A stretch of 58,436 nt of DNA from Dysgonomonas gadei ATCC BAA-286 (lineage in GTDB: Bacteria > Bacteroidota > Bacteroidia > Bacteroidales > Dysgonomonadaceae), in NCBI RefSeq assembly GCF_000213555.1, contig NZ_GL891987.1, positions 216,970 through 275,405 of the forward strand. The letters run 5' to 3'. The stretch's first letter is position 1, and every line of letters begins with the position of its first letter. A model generated the notes under the pieces. It did not search any database. It was not told the DNA's origin and saw only the letters and a list, made by a program, of their open reading frames with translations. Positions 35,090 to 43,714 of the stretch are shown piece by piece. A program made the position numbers and the translations under genes.

Positions 35090-35980
35090 ATGCTTAATAA
35101 GATAAAATCGTATATGATGCCTATAGCCATGATTACAGGGATTATACTGCATCGGTATATGGGGGCGCTTTCTTTTCTTACGCCGTATCTTATTGTAGTG
35201 ATGCTGCTGATCACTTATTGCAGTATTTCTTTCAGGGATATTCTGTTTACACGCCTTCATCTTTGGCTGATACTGATACAGATTGCCGGAAGTATTGCCG
35301 TTTATTTACTCCTATTACCCGTACATCCCATAATTGCGCAGGGAGCTATGATTTGCGTTCTTGCACCTACAGCTACATCGGCACCTGTCATTACAGGTAT
35401 GTTGGGCGGCAATGTAGCCAGCCTGACGGCCTACAGCCTGCTTAGTAATATGACAATAGTTGTTGTCGCTCCTGTCATATTTGCTTTTACCGGAGAAGTA
35501 GATGCTACGTCTTTCACCGATTCGTTATGGGTTGTCTTTCAGAAAGTATTTATATTATTGTTCCTGCCGTTTTTTGGTGCTCTTCTCTTACAAAAGTTTC
35601 TGCCGAGAGTGCATTACGAGATACAGAAGGCCAAAAGCCTGTCTTTCTATATCTGGTCTGTCGCATTGGTAATTATTACGGGAAAAACTGTTCAGTTTAT
35701 TTCAGATCAGGAGAGTCCGAATTACATTATGGAGGTAGGTGTCGCATTAGCGGCTTTGGTGGTTTGCGTTTCTCAATTTTTGGTTGGCCGCCGGTTAGGA
35801 CGTATTTATGATGATACTGTTGCCGGAGGGCAGGGGCTTGGACAAAAAAATACCATCCTGGCTATTTGGATGGCACAAACATATCTGAATCCTATTTCGT
35901 CGATTGGGCCTGGAGCATATGTGCTCTGGCAAAATGTTGTAAATTCTTTTCAGGTATGGAAAAACCGGAAGAACTTATAG
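35090..35980 (+). CDS. BASS-type (bile acid:sodium symporter-like) membrane transporter
   Basis: A 296-residue inner-membrane protein with about 9-10 helices. The conserved crossover regions are visible: LAPTATSAPVITGMLGGN in the first half and GQGLGQKNTILAIWMAQTYL in the second, matching the BASS fold. I chose the ATG at 35090; an in-frame start at 35048 would overlap the GNAT gene by 31 bp. Bacterial BASS proteins carry varied organic anions and the substrate cannot be inferred. Confidence 0.82.
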   Translation: MLNKIKSYMMPIAMITGIILHRYMGALSFLTPYLIVVMLLITYCSISFRDILFTRLHLWLILIQIAGSIAVYLLLLPVHPIIAQGAMICVLAPTATSAPVITGMLGGNVASLTAYSLLSNMTIVVVAPVIFAFTGEVDATSFTDSLWVVFQKVFILLFLPFFGALLLQKFLPRVHYEIQKAKSLSFYIWSVALVIITGKTVQFISDQESPNYIMEVGVALAALVVCVSQFLVGRRLGRIYDDTVAGGQGLGQKNTILAIWMAQTYLNPISSIGPGAYVLWQNVVNSFQVWKNRKNL

Positions 35981-35985
35981 CGGAT

Positions 35986-37122
35986 TTAATTTACACTAGC
36001 CTTGGGTTGTACGAAAATATCTGATGGAACCAGTACCATATTTTTCAGATATTCAAATTCCAGTTCGAAACATTCACTGAATATTTCATCAGCAAAGCCA
36101 TCCTCGAGTTGTTTTATTGTCCAGAATTTTCCATTCATTTTTCCATTCCTCTTTATTAAGTCCTCGTCGTCAATATTTGCTGTGAATAAAAATATCAGGC
36201 GTCTTGTGTCTTCATTCTCGAAGACGTATTTCAGCAGGAACTTAATGGAAAAATCTATTTCATCACCTACCATCTTACGGATACTGTTGCGTGCAGCCAG
36301 ATTGATCTCGTGGTTGAAGAGCATGTATTTTTCGAAAGGATAGTCAAGTTTTCCCGGATTCAATATATCATTCAGAGACCTTTCCTGTAAATACACTTTA
36401 GAGTTTGAAATCAATGCTACTCTAACCACAGGATGTAAAAATTTGTTTTTCATGTTTATGGATACGTTCTTTGCAATCTTACCTGTAACTTCACCTTTCT
36501 CTGTTACGATCGGGATCCATTCTTCTTTCCTTAGTTTGGCTACCAGATTGCTGATTTTGAGAACCTGATAGACCCCTATCAATAGGATGATAAGAATTGG
36601 TACGATAGAGAAGATTATAATTTCGGAGATATGAACATTCTGGCTACTTACGGTGAACTGGCGATACAGCATTATGCCGAATATATGGAGAGTGAGTCCG
36701 TACTGTATAAATGTAGCCGAATCGTAAAACTCATTTAACAGGGCTTTTTGTATCAGGTTTTTCTGACGGAAAAAGTGGGCGGCCATATATGTCTTACTAG
36801 CCCTGAGGAGCATGAAAAGACAGATTATGATGACTTCACAAATAACGATGTATGTATTTGGCTTTTCTACATACGGATGAATAATAAGCCATACAATAAG
36901 GCTGATCATAATGGAAATAGCTGAAATGTAGAACGTCGCACTAAAAGCCCGGCTTTTATAGTACATCCGGAAGAATAATTCTCCGAAAACAGCCAGAGCG
37001 AAGCCTGCGCATAATGCGAATTGCTCCTTTACGTTCATAGTATGTAATATTATGAACAGGATGAAGGGGAAAAGTCCTATTACAGGATTTGAAGCGTGCT
37101 TTCTTAAACCTTTACTTAGCAT
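35986..37122 (-). CDS. Membrane protein with C-terminal Nudix-like domain, function unknown
   Basis: A 378-residue protein with about six transmembrane helices in residues 15-205, then a soluble domain (about 215-370). The soluble part (WIPIVTEKGEVTGK, HPVVRVALISNSKVYLQERS, PGKLDYPFEKYMLFNHE, AARNSIRKMVG) follows the layout of Nudix hydrolases of the IPP-isomerase branch. The GX5EX7REUXEEXGU box is degenerate: the Arg-Glu-Glu core is missing. It may therefore be a binding domain rather than an enzyme. It lies 192 bp after gtrA on the same strand. Confidence 0.65.
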   Translation of the reverse strand: MLSKGLRKHASNPVIGLFPFILFIILHTMNVKEQFALCAGFALAVFGELFFRMYYKSRAFSATFYISAISIMISLIVWLIIHPYVEKPNTYIVICEVIIICLFMLLRASKTYMAAHFFRQKNLIQKALLNEFYDSATFIQYGLTLHIFGIMLYRQFTVSSQNVHISEIIIFSIVPILIILLIGVYQVLKISNLVAKLRKEEWIPIVTEKGEVTGKIAKNVSINMKNKFLHPVVRVALISNSKVYLQERSLNDILNPGKLDYPFEKYMLFNHEINLAARNSIRKMVGDEIDFSIKFLLKYVFENEDTRRLIFLFTANIDDEDLIKRNGKMNGKFWTIKQLEDGFADEIFSECFELEFEYLKNMVLVPSDIFVQPKASVN

Positions 37123-37314
37123 TTTTATTAATTCTATTATCAGAGAATGGTTATGTGAGTTTGTTTTTAAAGTAATAGTGCTTTATTCTTAATAAAGCTG
37201 GTTCATTAGGCGTAGTCTGGTCACAATTTATTATTCTCTTTAGTATTTAAACAAATTATGTGAAATTTTGTTTGATAAAAACCTTGAATTGTTACCAAAG
37301 AATATGATACTAAA

Positions 37315-37794
37315 TTATTTTTTATGTTCTTTGAATGTGAAGAACTTATTTATGGCAAATTGTATAGCAGCAACAATGAAAATGGCGAATACTTTGGCCA
37401 GCATATCATCTATTTTCATTATACCTATGAATAATGTCAGTAACATAGAGCTTATGATCATACCTACTATGGCAATAGAGGCAAATGACATAAATCGTTT
37501 CAGTTTCTGATCGGTAACTTTAAATGTAAAATAACTATTCAGAATGAAGTTGTTTACGACGGCCAAAGTCTGGCTTATTATATTGGATATAAGTATATCC
37601 AGCATGCCTATAGACATGTTTCCCTTCAGCAATGAACTTATCGTTGCCGAAAACGGGTAATGTACTGAGAATTTATTTACCAACAGGTAAAATATTCCCA
37701 TATCTATAACTAATCCTACAATACCGACCAGACCATATTTGATTAGTTGTCTGATGGCTTTTCGCTTAGCCAGTCCGGTTAACTGCTCTTTCAT
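37315..37794 (-). CDS. GtrA family membrane protein
   Basis: A 159-residue protein with four transmembrane helices and the GtrA hallmarks: KYGLVGIVGLVIDMGIFYLL near the N terminus and NNFILNSYFTFKV in the middle. Family members are thought to help flip polyprenyl-phosphate-linked sugars. It lies 29 bp after the GT39-type gene, which fits a lipid-linked sugar pathway feeding a membrane glycosyltransferase. Confidence 0.88.
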   Translation of the reverse strand: MKEQLTGLAKRKAIRQLIKYGLVGIVGLVIDMGIFYLLVNKFSVHYPFSATISSLLKGNMSIGMLDILISNIISQTLAVVNNFILNSYFTFKVTDQKLKRFMSFASIAIVGMIISSMLLTLFIGIMKIDDMLAKVFAIFIVAAIQFAINKFFTFKEHKK

Positions 37795-37823
37795 GTGTGC
37801 TTTTTAAGTTTGTCTAAAATATG

Positions 37824-39575
37824 CTAATTCTTCTTTTTTATCTTGAAGAAGAGTATTTCGTTTTTGTTTTCGTTCATCTTATCGCTCGATTCGAGCAGAG
37901 TAAATTGATACTCTTTATATTGCTCTTTTATTCTGTCTATATCCAGTTCTAAGGCGATAAAGTAGCCATAGTCAGGCTTTTCTTTCTCTATATTCTTAAA
38001 ACTGTTGTGCATCGAGAAATTGAGAGAATACAGGTTCCTATAGCTCTTCAGATAGTTGGTCACATATACATTGTCTTTGAGCTCATACTTCCTTGCTAGG
38101 TGCTCGGCAAACGGACGGGTCGAATATGCGTTTTTATAACCGGGCAATAAATAAGAGTCCATAAATAAATTAATTGCCAGCATCAATCCGAATCCGGCCA
38201 TTAATATTTTCAGATTCATCTTTTTTCTCAACAGATAGAAGCTGTTCACTATGGCCGCAAGCAGTACCATTATGCCCAATAGTCCAAGCCATCCCGGATG
38301 TAGGAACAGATTAAAGAATACATGAATATCCCGCAAGGTTCTTTCCCGTTTCGACAGGGATTGTGCCATATCTTCGGTTATTATACCTGTATATGCCAGT
38401 ATAACAAGCAACAATGCCAGTATGCTTACAGTTAACAATATCGAGGTTGATATGCGTACAGCCAAAGGTTTAACATCTGTAAGATAAATAAAGAAGCGGG
38501 CGATAAAAATAGCAATAAACGGATAAGTGAGCATAATATATGTGCTCCGCTTCGAAGAGGGAACCGTAAAAAATATAATGGCTACAACTGCTACAAGCAG
38601 GCTGAACAGAAGTACCTTATCCATGGATATAATCTTAGAGATGAAAGATTTTATTGTACCCGATGGTTTTTTGTATTTGATGAAGAATAAAGATATAGCC
38701 AGTAATATGGTCCAGGGAAGAAATCCGGCAATAAGAGAAATAGAATAGTAATACCATGGATTTTTCACTCCCAGTTCATAGTCTATGTTGAGCATTGAAG
38801 AGTCTATACTCAGAAATCGTCCGAAATTCTCGGCAAAAACCTTATTTAGAAAAGCATCTCCCTGAATCTGATATGCTGCATAATACCAAATAAGCGGAAC
38901 GATGAGAGCCGAAACTAATATGACTAGGCATTTTAGTATTGCTTTAAAGAAATTTTCGCGCTGGAAGAGGAGGTATATTCCAAAAATAAGACAAGGCAGG
39001 AGAACTCCTACAGGCCCTTTAGCTAAAGTCGCCAGGCTAAGGAAGGCCCACGCTGATATAAGCAACCCGAGTCGCCGTTTTTCATGCCACGTATATAATT
39101 GAATGAGTGCGGCAACCATCAGGAATGTGAGCAGCATATCTATTCGTGTAGTCATGCCCGCCCGATGTATTTCGAAACAGGTGATTATTATGAGGCAGGA
39201 TACAAAGGCTTCAAGAACCGGACGGCGGCGGGCAAAAAACATGAAGCAAATGCCTATCATGGCAATGAATGCCAGAGCTGAGGGTAGACGGGAGGTGAAT
39301 GGAGTCACTTCTCCTTTGTTTATAGCAAGGGAAAAACCGGAAATCAACCAATGGTTTAACGGAGGTTTGTATGCGAACTCATCGGCATAGCTGGAAGGAA
39401 TAATCCATTCTCCCTTTTCGATCATAGATATAGCCAATGCTGCCTCGCGAGGCTCTCCCTTAGTATAGAATTCCCCGAGTCCAATCCACGGCAAAGTAGA
39501 CAATGTAGCTATGAGGAGAATAAGTAGAAGAGGTTTTTGCAAGTATAGCGTTTGCAGAAAGTGGGATTTCTTCAT
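37824..39575 (-). CDS. GT39/ArnT-like membrane glycosyltransferase
   Basis: A 583-residue membrane enzyme with about 12 helices. The N-terminal GLGEFYTKGEPREAALAISM loop has the acidic residues expected at the active site of PMT/ArnT-type (GT-C) transferases, followed by FAYKPPLNHWLISG. ArnT-like enzymes move a sugar from polyprenyl phosphate to lipid A or protein on the periplasmic side; the acceptor here is unknown. I chose the ATG at 39575, downstream of the -7 box; an in-frame codon at 39632 lies upstream of that box. Confidence 0.85.
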   Translation of the reverse strand: MKKSHFLQTLYLQKPLLLILLIATLSTLPWIGLGEFYTKGEPREAALAISMIEKGEWIIPSSYADEFAYKPPLNHWLISGFSLAINKGEVTPFTSRLPSALAFIAMIGICFMFFARRRPVLEAFVSCLIIITCFEIHRAGMTTRIDMLLTFLMVAALIQLYTWHEKRRLGLLISAWAFLSLATLAKGPVGVLLPCLIFGIYLLFQRENFFKAILKCLVILVSALIVPLIWYYAAYQIQGDAFLNKVFAENFGRFLSIDSSMLNIDYELGVKNPWYYYSISLIAGFLPWTILLAISLFFIKYKKPSGTIKSFISKIISMDKVLLFSLLVAVVAIIFFTVPSSKRSTYIMLTYPFIAIFIARFFIYLTDVKPLAVRISTSILLTVSILALLLVILAYTGIITEDMAQSLSKRERTLRDIHVFFNLFLHPGWLGLLGIMVLLAAIVNSFYLLRKKMNLKILMAGFGLMLAINLFMDSYLLPGYKNAYSTRPFAEHLARKYELKDNVYVTNYLKSYRNLYSLNFSMHNSFKNIEKEKPDYGYFIALELDIDRIKEQYKEYQFTLLESSDKMNENKNEILFFKIKKKN

Positions 39576-39600
39576 ATACCTATTGTTCGTTTTTTCTTTG

Positions 39601-39608
39601 CAAAGATA
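39601..39608 (-). promoter_or_regulatory. -7 box (TATCTTTG) upstream of the GT39-type gene
   Basis: The minus strand reads TATCTTTG, 25 bp before the chosen start, implying a leader of about 20 bases. It supports the ATG at 39575 over the earlier in-frame start. No clear -33 element. Confidence 0.45.
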
Positions 39609-39785
39609 AGTTTTTATTCTATTGGTAATCATAATTCACAATTAAATATAGGCAGATGTCCGGGCACATTCCGAAATAGCAGAAAATGGTGTTTCCTAAC
39701 CGGGATAGGCTATGTCCTGATCGGGGTAATAGTTTAAAATGTTTTAAAACAAGAATGATTCTCGCAGCGATACAAAATAAATCAG

Positions 39786-39793
39786 TATTTTTG
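39786..39793 (+). promoter_or_regulatory. -7 box (TATTTTTG) upstream of the bifunctional nuclease gene
   Basis: A perfect TAnnTTTG lies 21 bp before the ATG at 39815. It supports that start over an in-frame one at 39686. Confidence 0.45.
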
Positions 39794-39814
39794 ACCTCAT
39801 ATTATATCGACAAC

Positions 39815-40402
39815 ATGGATGACAGAATAAAATTATCAGTTTTAGGTTTCTCTTTCAACCAGACACAATCAGGGGCATACGGTCTGGTTCTGGCTGAAGA
39901 AGATGGTGTACGCCGGCTGATGATTGTAGTGGGCACTCCCGAGGCTCAGTCTATAGCTTTCAAATTGCAAGGCTCTTATCCTCCGAGACCTCTTACCCAT
40001 GATTTGTTTCGTTCGCTGTTACATCAATTTGGTATCATTCTGCGCGAAGTGGAAATTTATAAATATGAGAATGGAGTTTTCTTCTCCCGCATGATATTAA
40101 GTCAGGGAGATAAAAACATTCAGATAGAATCCAGAACATCCGATGCAGTGGGAATTGCATTGAGGACGAAATCTCCTATATTTACAACGGAAGCCATTAT
40201 GCAGGAGCAAGCGATCGTATTTGATGAGAACTCTATTCAGGATGCAACTAGTCCGGAAGATGAAAGGGACCATCTGGCTCTGGATTATTCTCTCCTTAAT
40301 CAGGATGAACTGGAAACTCTGCTGAAAGATGCAATTGACGGAGAGGATTACGAATTGGCATCTTTGCTTAGAGATGAATTGAAACGAAAAGGCAAGAAAT
40401 AA
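39815..40402 (+). CDS. Bifunctional nuclease (BFN/DUF151) domain protein with UVR motif
   Basis: A 195-residue protein. The BFN/DUF151 domain spans about 1-135 (MIVVGTPEAQSIAFKLQG, PLTHDLFRSLL and SDAVGIALRTKSPIF). A C-terminal UVR-type helical hairpin (LNQDELETLLKDAIDGEDYE, then ASLLRDELKRK) covers about 160-193. Plant relatives have RNase and DNase activity. The UVR segment is found in UvrB/UvrC and in Clp-system partners, so a protein- or nucleic-acid-quality role is possible. Confidence 0.9.
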   Translation: MDDRIKLSVLGFSFNQTQSGAYGLVLAEEDGVRRLMIVVGTPEAQSIAFKLQGSYPPRPLTHDLFRSLLHQFGIILREVEIYKYENGVFFSRMILSQGDKNIQIESRTSDAVGIALRTKSPIFTTEAIMQEQAIVFDENSIQDATSPEDERDHLALDYSLLNQDELETLLKDAIDGEDYELASLLRDELKRKGKK

Positions 40403-40730
40403 TATCACTTCTATTTACTATATCGAAAAACTACACTGCGAGAACATCTTTTAAGTTTTATAAACAGTACTTTACGCAACGAATCCGCATTTGTCCAGTC
40501 TTCTTATTAAGAGACAATCAGATTGGGTACATTTCTTTTTACTTTAATAAGTATTGCTTCTTCACAAATGAACTATCATATAGAATAGCATTTATCTAAT
40601 TCTGGAACAGGATGGCTTCTGACCAAGCCTCTGTACATACTTGGAACTGCTAAAAGAAAAGATTATTGGAGACAAACATTCAATCAGCAAGGATAATAAA
40701 TTATGAATAATACGAGAGCTGCGTAATGTC

Positions 40731-40857
40731 AGCTTTTGGAACAGACTGTATCCTGGTAAATTATACAATGTTTTTTATAGTTAAATGCTTGGGAATCGAT
40801 GAGGCCGGGATTGCCAAAGCTATATGTACTAATATTTCCGGTCGTGCAAAACGGTAA
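40731..40857 (+). pseudogene. Possible remnant of a regulator C terminus
   Basis: One frame reads SFWNRLYPG and then meets a stop; the next frame reads LGIDEAGIAKAI and ends in GRAKR. The LYPG and LG-x4-IA pattern recalls the HTH tail of large Bacteroidetes sensor/regulator proteins, where a LYPGF segment precedes an EIA-type helix. A +1 shift and stop codons separate the parts. The match is short and may be chance. Confidence 0.3.
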
Positions 40858-40895
40858 GTCAATCTTCAGACCACCATGTTTAAACACTATGAAAA

Positions 40896-40925
40896 GGGCA
40901 TCAAATTATTGATGCCCCTTTTTTA
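40896..40925 (+). terminator. Orphan terminator
   Basis: GGGCATCAA (40896-40904) and TTGATGCCC (40909-40917) form a 9-bp stem with a 4-base loop, followed by a run of T's to 40925. It lies 490 bp after the nearest plus-strand stop codon. Confidence 0.85.
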
Positions 40926-40969
40926 TTGATCTCCGGGTCAATCAGCGCAAGATATCAGAAGTAAACAGC

Positions 40970-41878
40970 TCATTTGAAATACTTGCAGTATTGGGAAGGT
41001 ATCTCAGTGATTTTCCGTATTTTGATATCTTTGAAAAATACTTCACCAGCTTCGCTTTGTAACTGTATTTTGCCTTCGTCCAAAGGATGAGTTATATTGT
41101 TTTCGTCTGTATATCTTAAATTAGACAAGGCCATTACAACCTCCCCATTCACAATATGAAGGCTTTTGCCCTCGAAGCAGATCAGATCAATGTCGTTCCA
41201 TTCCCCCCTTGGCTTGCCATTAGGTTTGTTTACAGCACAATAATAACCATCAGGAATACCAGCTCCCATTGTGGTTAGCGGTGCTTGGGGATCGAAAACC
41301 ATCTTTCCCGAATCGTTTCGCACATGTACATCCATTTGAGTTTTGCCGATGCACCAGTAATCGCCATTATTGCCTTCCGGACTGCTTTCTATCAGCTGGA
41401 ATTCGTGGCTTAGCATCCAGCTCCTCCAGTAATCTATACCAGGTTCACCTTGCGAATGATAAAGTATACCCGAATCGTAGGCTTTATTCAGGCGGGGTTC
41501 CCATTTCATTTCTCCCCATCTCATTTTCAGTCTGAGATGATAATTCCGGTAGCTCTCTTTTGTGAAAACGCAGCCGTAAACTTCTCCGCTGATCCTCAGA
41601 ACAGGATCATTGTTTTCGTCAGATACAACAGTAAAGACATCTTTATAGCTTGTATTATAGCCAATCGGTTGAATTGTATCACCATTGGCATTTTTGGGTA
41701 TGCTACCATTATAGCTATTTTTCATTTCATAGCTCAGATATGATTCCCATTCAGACATGTTTTTGTCAAGAAGCGTTTCCCAGCCGTCTTCATTATTCGA
41801 AGGCTTATTGCCACAGGCCCAAAACAGAAGTGCTGTAAGCCCTAAAATTAGGATTTTAGAAGATGTAAGATTATTCAT
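40970..41878 (-). CDS. DUF1080 (3-keto-disaccharide hydrolase-type) lipoprotein
   Basis: A 302-residue exported lipoprotein with its lipobox near residue 22 (FWACGNK). A concanavalin-like DUF1080 domain follows, with LRLKMRWGE, the AYDSGILYHSQG and SHEFQLIES segments and HIVNGEVVMAL near the end. Some family members cleave 3-keto-glycosides, so a role in glycan breakdown is likely. I chose the ATG at 41878, where the signal peptide begins. A TATATTTG box (41904-41911, minus) lies 25 bp upstream. Confidence 0.88.
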   Translation of the reverse strand: MNNLTSSKILILGLTALLFWACGNKPSNNEDGWETLLDKNMSEWESYLSYEMKNSYNGSIPKNANGDTIQPIGYNTSYKDVFTVVSDENNDPVLRISGEVYGCVFTKESYRNYHLRLKMRWGEMKWEPRLNKAYDSGILYHSQGEPGIDYWRSWMLSHEFQLIESSPEGNNGDYWCIGKTQMDVHVRNDSGKMVFDPQAPLTTMGAGIPDGYYCAVNKPNGKPRGEWNDIDLICFEGKSLHIVNGEVVMALSNLRYTDENNITHPLDEGKIQLQSEAGEVFFKDIKIRKITEIPSQYCKYFK

Positions 41879-41903
41879 AGCTTTTAAATGAATTAAAGAA
41901 AGC

Positions 41904-41911
41904 CAAATATA
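41904..41911 (-). promoter_or_regulatory. -7 box (TATATTTG) upstream of the DUF1080 gene
   Basis: A perfect TAnnTTTG on the minus strand at 25 bp from the chosen start. No clear -33. Confidence 0.4.
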
Positions 41912-41978
41912 CACATTAATAAGAAATACTTCACTGATCAAAATTCAAACAGCTTCTAAGTATTTCGCAAAAAATAAT

Positions 41979-41986
41979 TAGCTTTG
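41979..41986 (+). promoter_or_regulatory. -7 box (TAGCTTTG) upstream of the DUF4831 gene
   Basis: TAGCTTTG lies 29 bp before the ATG at 42016. An alternative GTG start at 41986 would sit inside this box, which argues for the ATG. Confidence 0.45.
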
Positions 41987-42015
41987 TGAGATTAATATTT
42001 TTAAATGAAAGACTT

Positions 42016-43095
42016 ATGAGATATTATATAAGTTTATTATTGTTCCTCCTTATCGGGGCCAACTACGGGACAGCCCAGAACACAGTGAAGATGAGTGCTG
42101 TGAAAGCAAATGATTACGGCGTTGCCTATTCGCTGCCCAAAACATCGCTGGTAATCACTGTAGATTATACAAAAAAAACACGTAAAGCCGGAGAGTTTTT
42201 TCAGTATGCCGAGCGCTATCTGAGTATTTCTAATCCTATAACAGAAGATGCGGTATCTTATACATTGGATAAAATAGATGCAACTGCAAAAGGTGTAGTT
42301 GATAAAGATAAATCATACCTTGTGGAGTTCAGGTCGAATACTACTGCTCCGTTTGTAACGCTTACAAAAGATGGCCTGATATGTGCTATCAACGATGATT
42401 ATACATTTCCAAAAGAAGAAACTAAAGGAGACGCTTCTGTAACCTCGGCAAGCCTTCCAAATCCGCGCAGTTTCATGTCGGAAGAGATATTGAGAGCCGG
42501 TTCTACTGCGAAGCAGGCCGAACTGATAGCCAAACAGATTTACCGGTTGCGCGAAAGCCGTAACAATATACTTACCGGAGATGCCGATAATATGCCGCCT
42601 GATGGTAACGCATATAAACTGGTAATGACTCAATTGGAAGAACAGGAGAAAGCACTCACAGCCATGTTTGCAGGCACAGAAACAGTGGAAGCGGGAACAA
42701 AGGAGTTTGTTGTAATCCCTGATGAAAAGAATATAGACAACCGTATTATCTTCCGTTTCTCCTCTAAGTTGGGTGTTGTAGGTGCTGATGATCTTTCAGG
42801 TTCTCCTGTAGCCCTTACTCTAAAAAATAAAGAGCCAAGACAAGTACAGGTACTTACCCCTAAGGAAGAGAAAGATATGGAAAAGAAATTCTCGGCAGGA
42901 ATAATTTATAATATTCTGGGGAAAGCTAGCCTGCAGATATCATATAACGGGCGAAACTATGTAGAGAAAGATTGCGACATTGTACAATACGGTGTACAGG
43001 ATGTACTCGTACCAAAGATGTTTGATAACAATAAATTACCTATAAAGGTTATCTTCTATCCTGATATGGGAGCTATAAAGCAGATCATTCAATAA
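42016..43095 (+). CDS. DUF4831 family secreted protein
   Basis: A 359-residue exported protein with a signal peptide (about 1-20, ending GTAQ). The rest is a Bacteroidetes-specific DUF4831 domain with AYSLPKTSLVITVDYTK, GEFFQYAERYL and, later, RESRNNILTGDADNMPPDG. No lipobox, so it is probably periplasmic or outer-membrane associated. Function unknown. A strong terminator follows. Confidence 0.88.
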   Translation: MRYYISLLLFLLIGANYGTAQNTVKMSAVKANDYGVAYSLPKTSLVITVDYTKKTRKAGEFFQYAERYLSISNPITEDAVSYTLDKIDATAKGVVDKDKSYLVEFRSNTTAPFVTLTKDGLICAINDDYTFPKEETKGDASVTSASLPNPRSFMSEEILRAGSTAKQAELIAKQIYRLRESRNNILTGDADNMPPDGNAYKLVMTQLEEQEKALTAMFAGTETVEAGTKEFVVIPDEKNIDNRIIFRFSSKLGVVGADDLSGSPVALTLKNKEPRQVQVLTPKEEKDMEKKFSAGIIYNILGKASLQISYNGRNYVEKDCDIVQYGVQDVLVPKMFDNNKLPIKVIFYPDMGAIKQIIQ

Positions 43096-43112
43096 TACAG
43101 TGAGTATATAAC

Positions 43113-43166
43113 CAATATGCCAATGAGGTAAAGTATAAATACTCTATCCATTGGCATATTGTTTTT
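43113..43166 (+). terminator. Terminator after the DUF4831 gene
   Basis: A perfect 13-bp inverted repeat (43113-43125 with 43149-43161) is followed by TTTTTC. The 23-base loop is longer than usual. Confidence 0.75.
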
Positions 43167-43234
43167 CGCAGTGTGGTCAGGATAATCTGCTGAAAACATT
43201 TAATTTATTTATCTTCAAATTTGCTGATTAGATT

Positions 43235-43714
43235 ATGGCTTTAGAAATAGAACGGAAGTTTTTAGTCAGAGGCGACTTTAAGCAATATGCTTATGCACAC
43301 GAGGAGATCGTGCAGGGCTACTTGTCTTCTGTGCCTGAACGTACCGTCCGTATCCGTATAAAAGGAGATAAAGCGTATATTACGATTAAAGGTGCAGGGG
43401 ATGAGTCGGGCATGTCCCGTTACGAGTGGGAGAAAGAAATACCCGGAGAGGAAGCCCGTGAGTTGATAAAGCTATGCGAACCGGGCATTATTGATAAAGT
43501 GCGCTATTATATCAAGAATGGAATCCGTAAATTTGAGGTGGACGAATTTCATGGCGAAAACGAAGGACTTATAATGGCCGAGATAGAACTGGCCGATAAA
43601 GAAGAAGGGTTTGACAGGCCCGACTGGTTGGGAGCGGAAGTGACAGGAGACAGCCGTTACTATAATTCATCTTTAGTAAAATATCCTTACAGCGAATGGA
43701 AAAATAATGATTGA
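43235..43714 (+). CDS. CYTH domain protein
   Basis: A 159-residue triphosphate-tunnel protein. The EIERKFL signature (residues 4-10) is followed by the basic and acidic tunnel residues (RTVRIRIKGDKAYITIKG, RYEWEKEIP, KFEVDEFHGENEGLIMAEIEL). Related proteins hydrolyse tripolyphosphate, act as adenylate cyclases, or belong to polyphosphate enzymes. The short single-domain form is typical of tripolyphosphatases. The 3' end overlaps the next gene by 8 bp, so the pair is translationally coupled. Confidence 0.92.
   Translation: MALEIERKFLVRGDFKQYAYAHEEIVQGYLSSVPERTVRIRIKGDKAYITIKGAGDESGMSRYEWEKEIPGEEARELIKLCEPGIIDKVRYYIKNGIRKFEVDEFHGENEGLIMAEIELADKEEGFDRPDWLGAEVTGDSRYYNSSLVKYPYSEWKNND

Larger units (their letters stand above)
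40403..40969. other. 567-bp stretch with gene remnant and an orphan terminator
   Basis: No intact gene. The left half is AT-rich with no recognisable structure. The right half holds a possible decayed regulator fragment (40731-40857) and a good plus-strand terminator (40896-40925). A terminator that far from the preceding stop suggests a gene once ended here. Confidence 0.6.
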
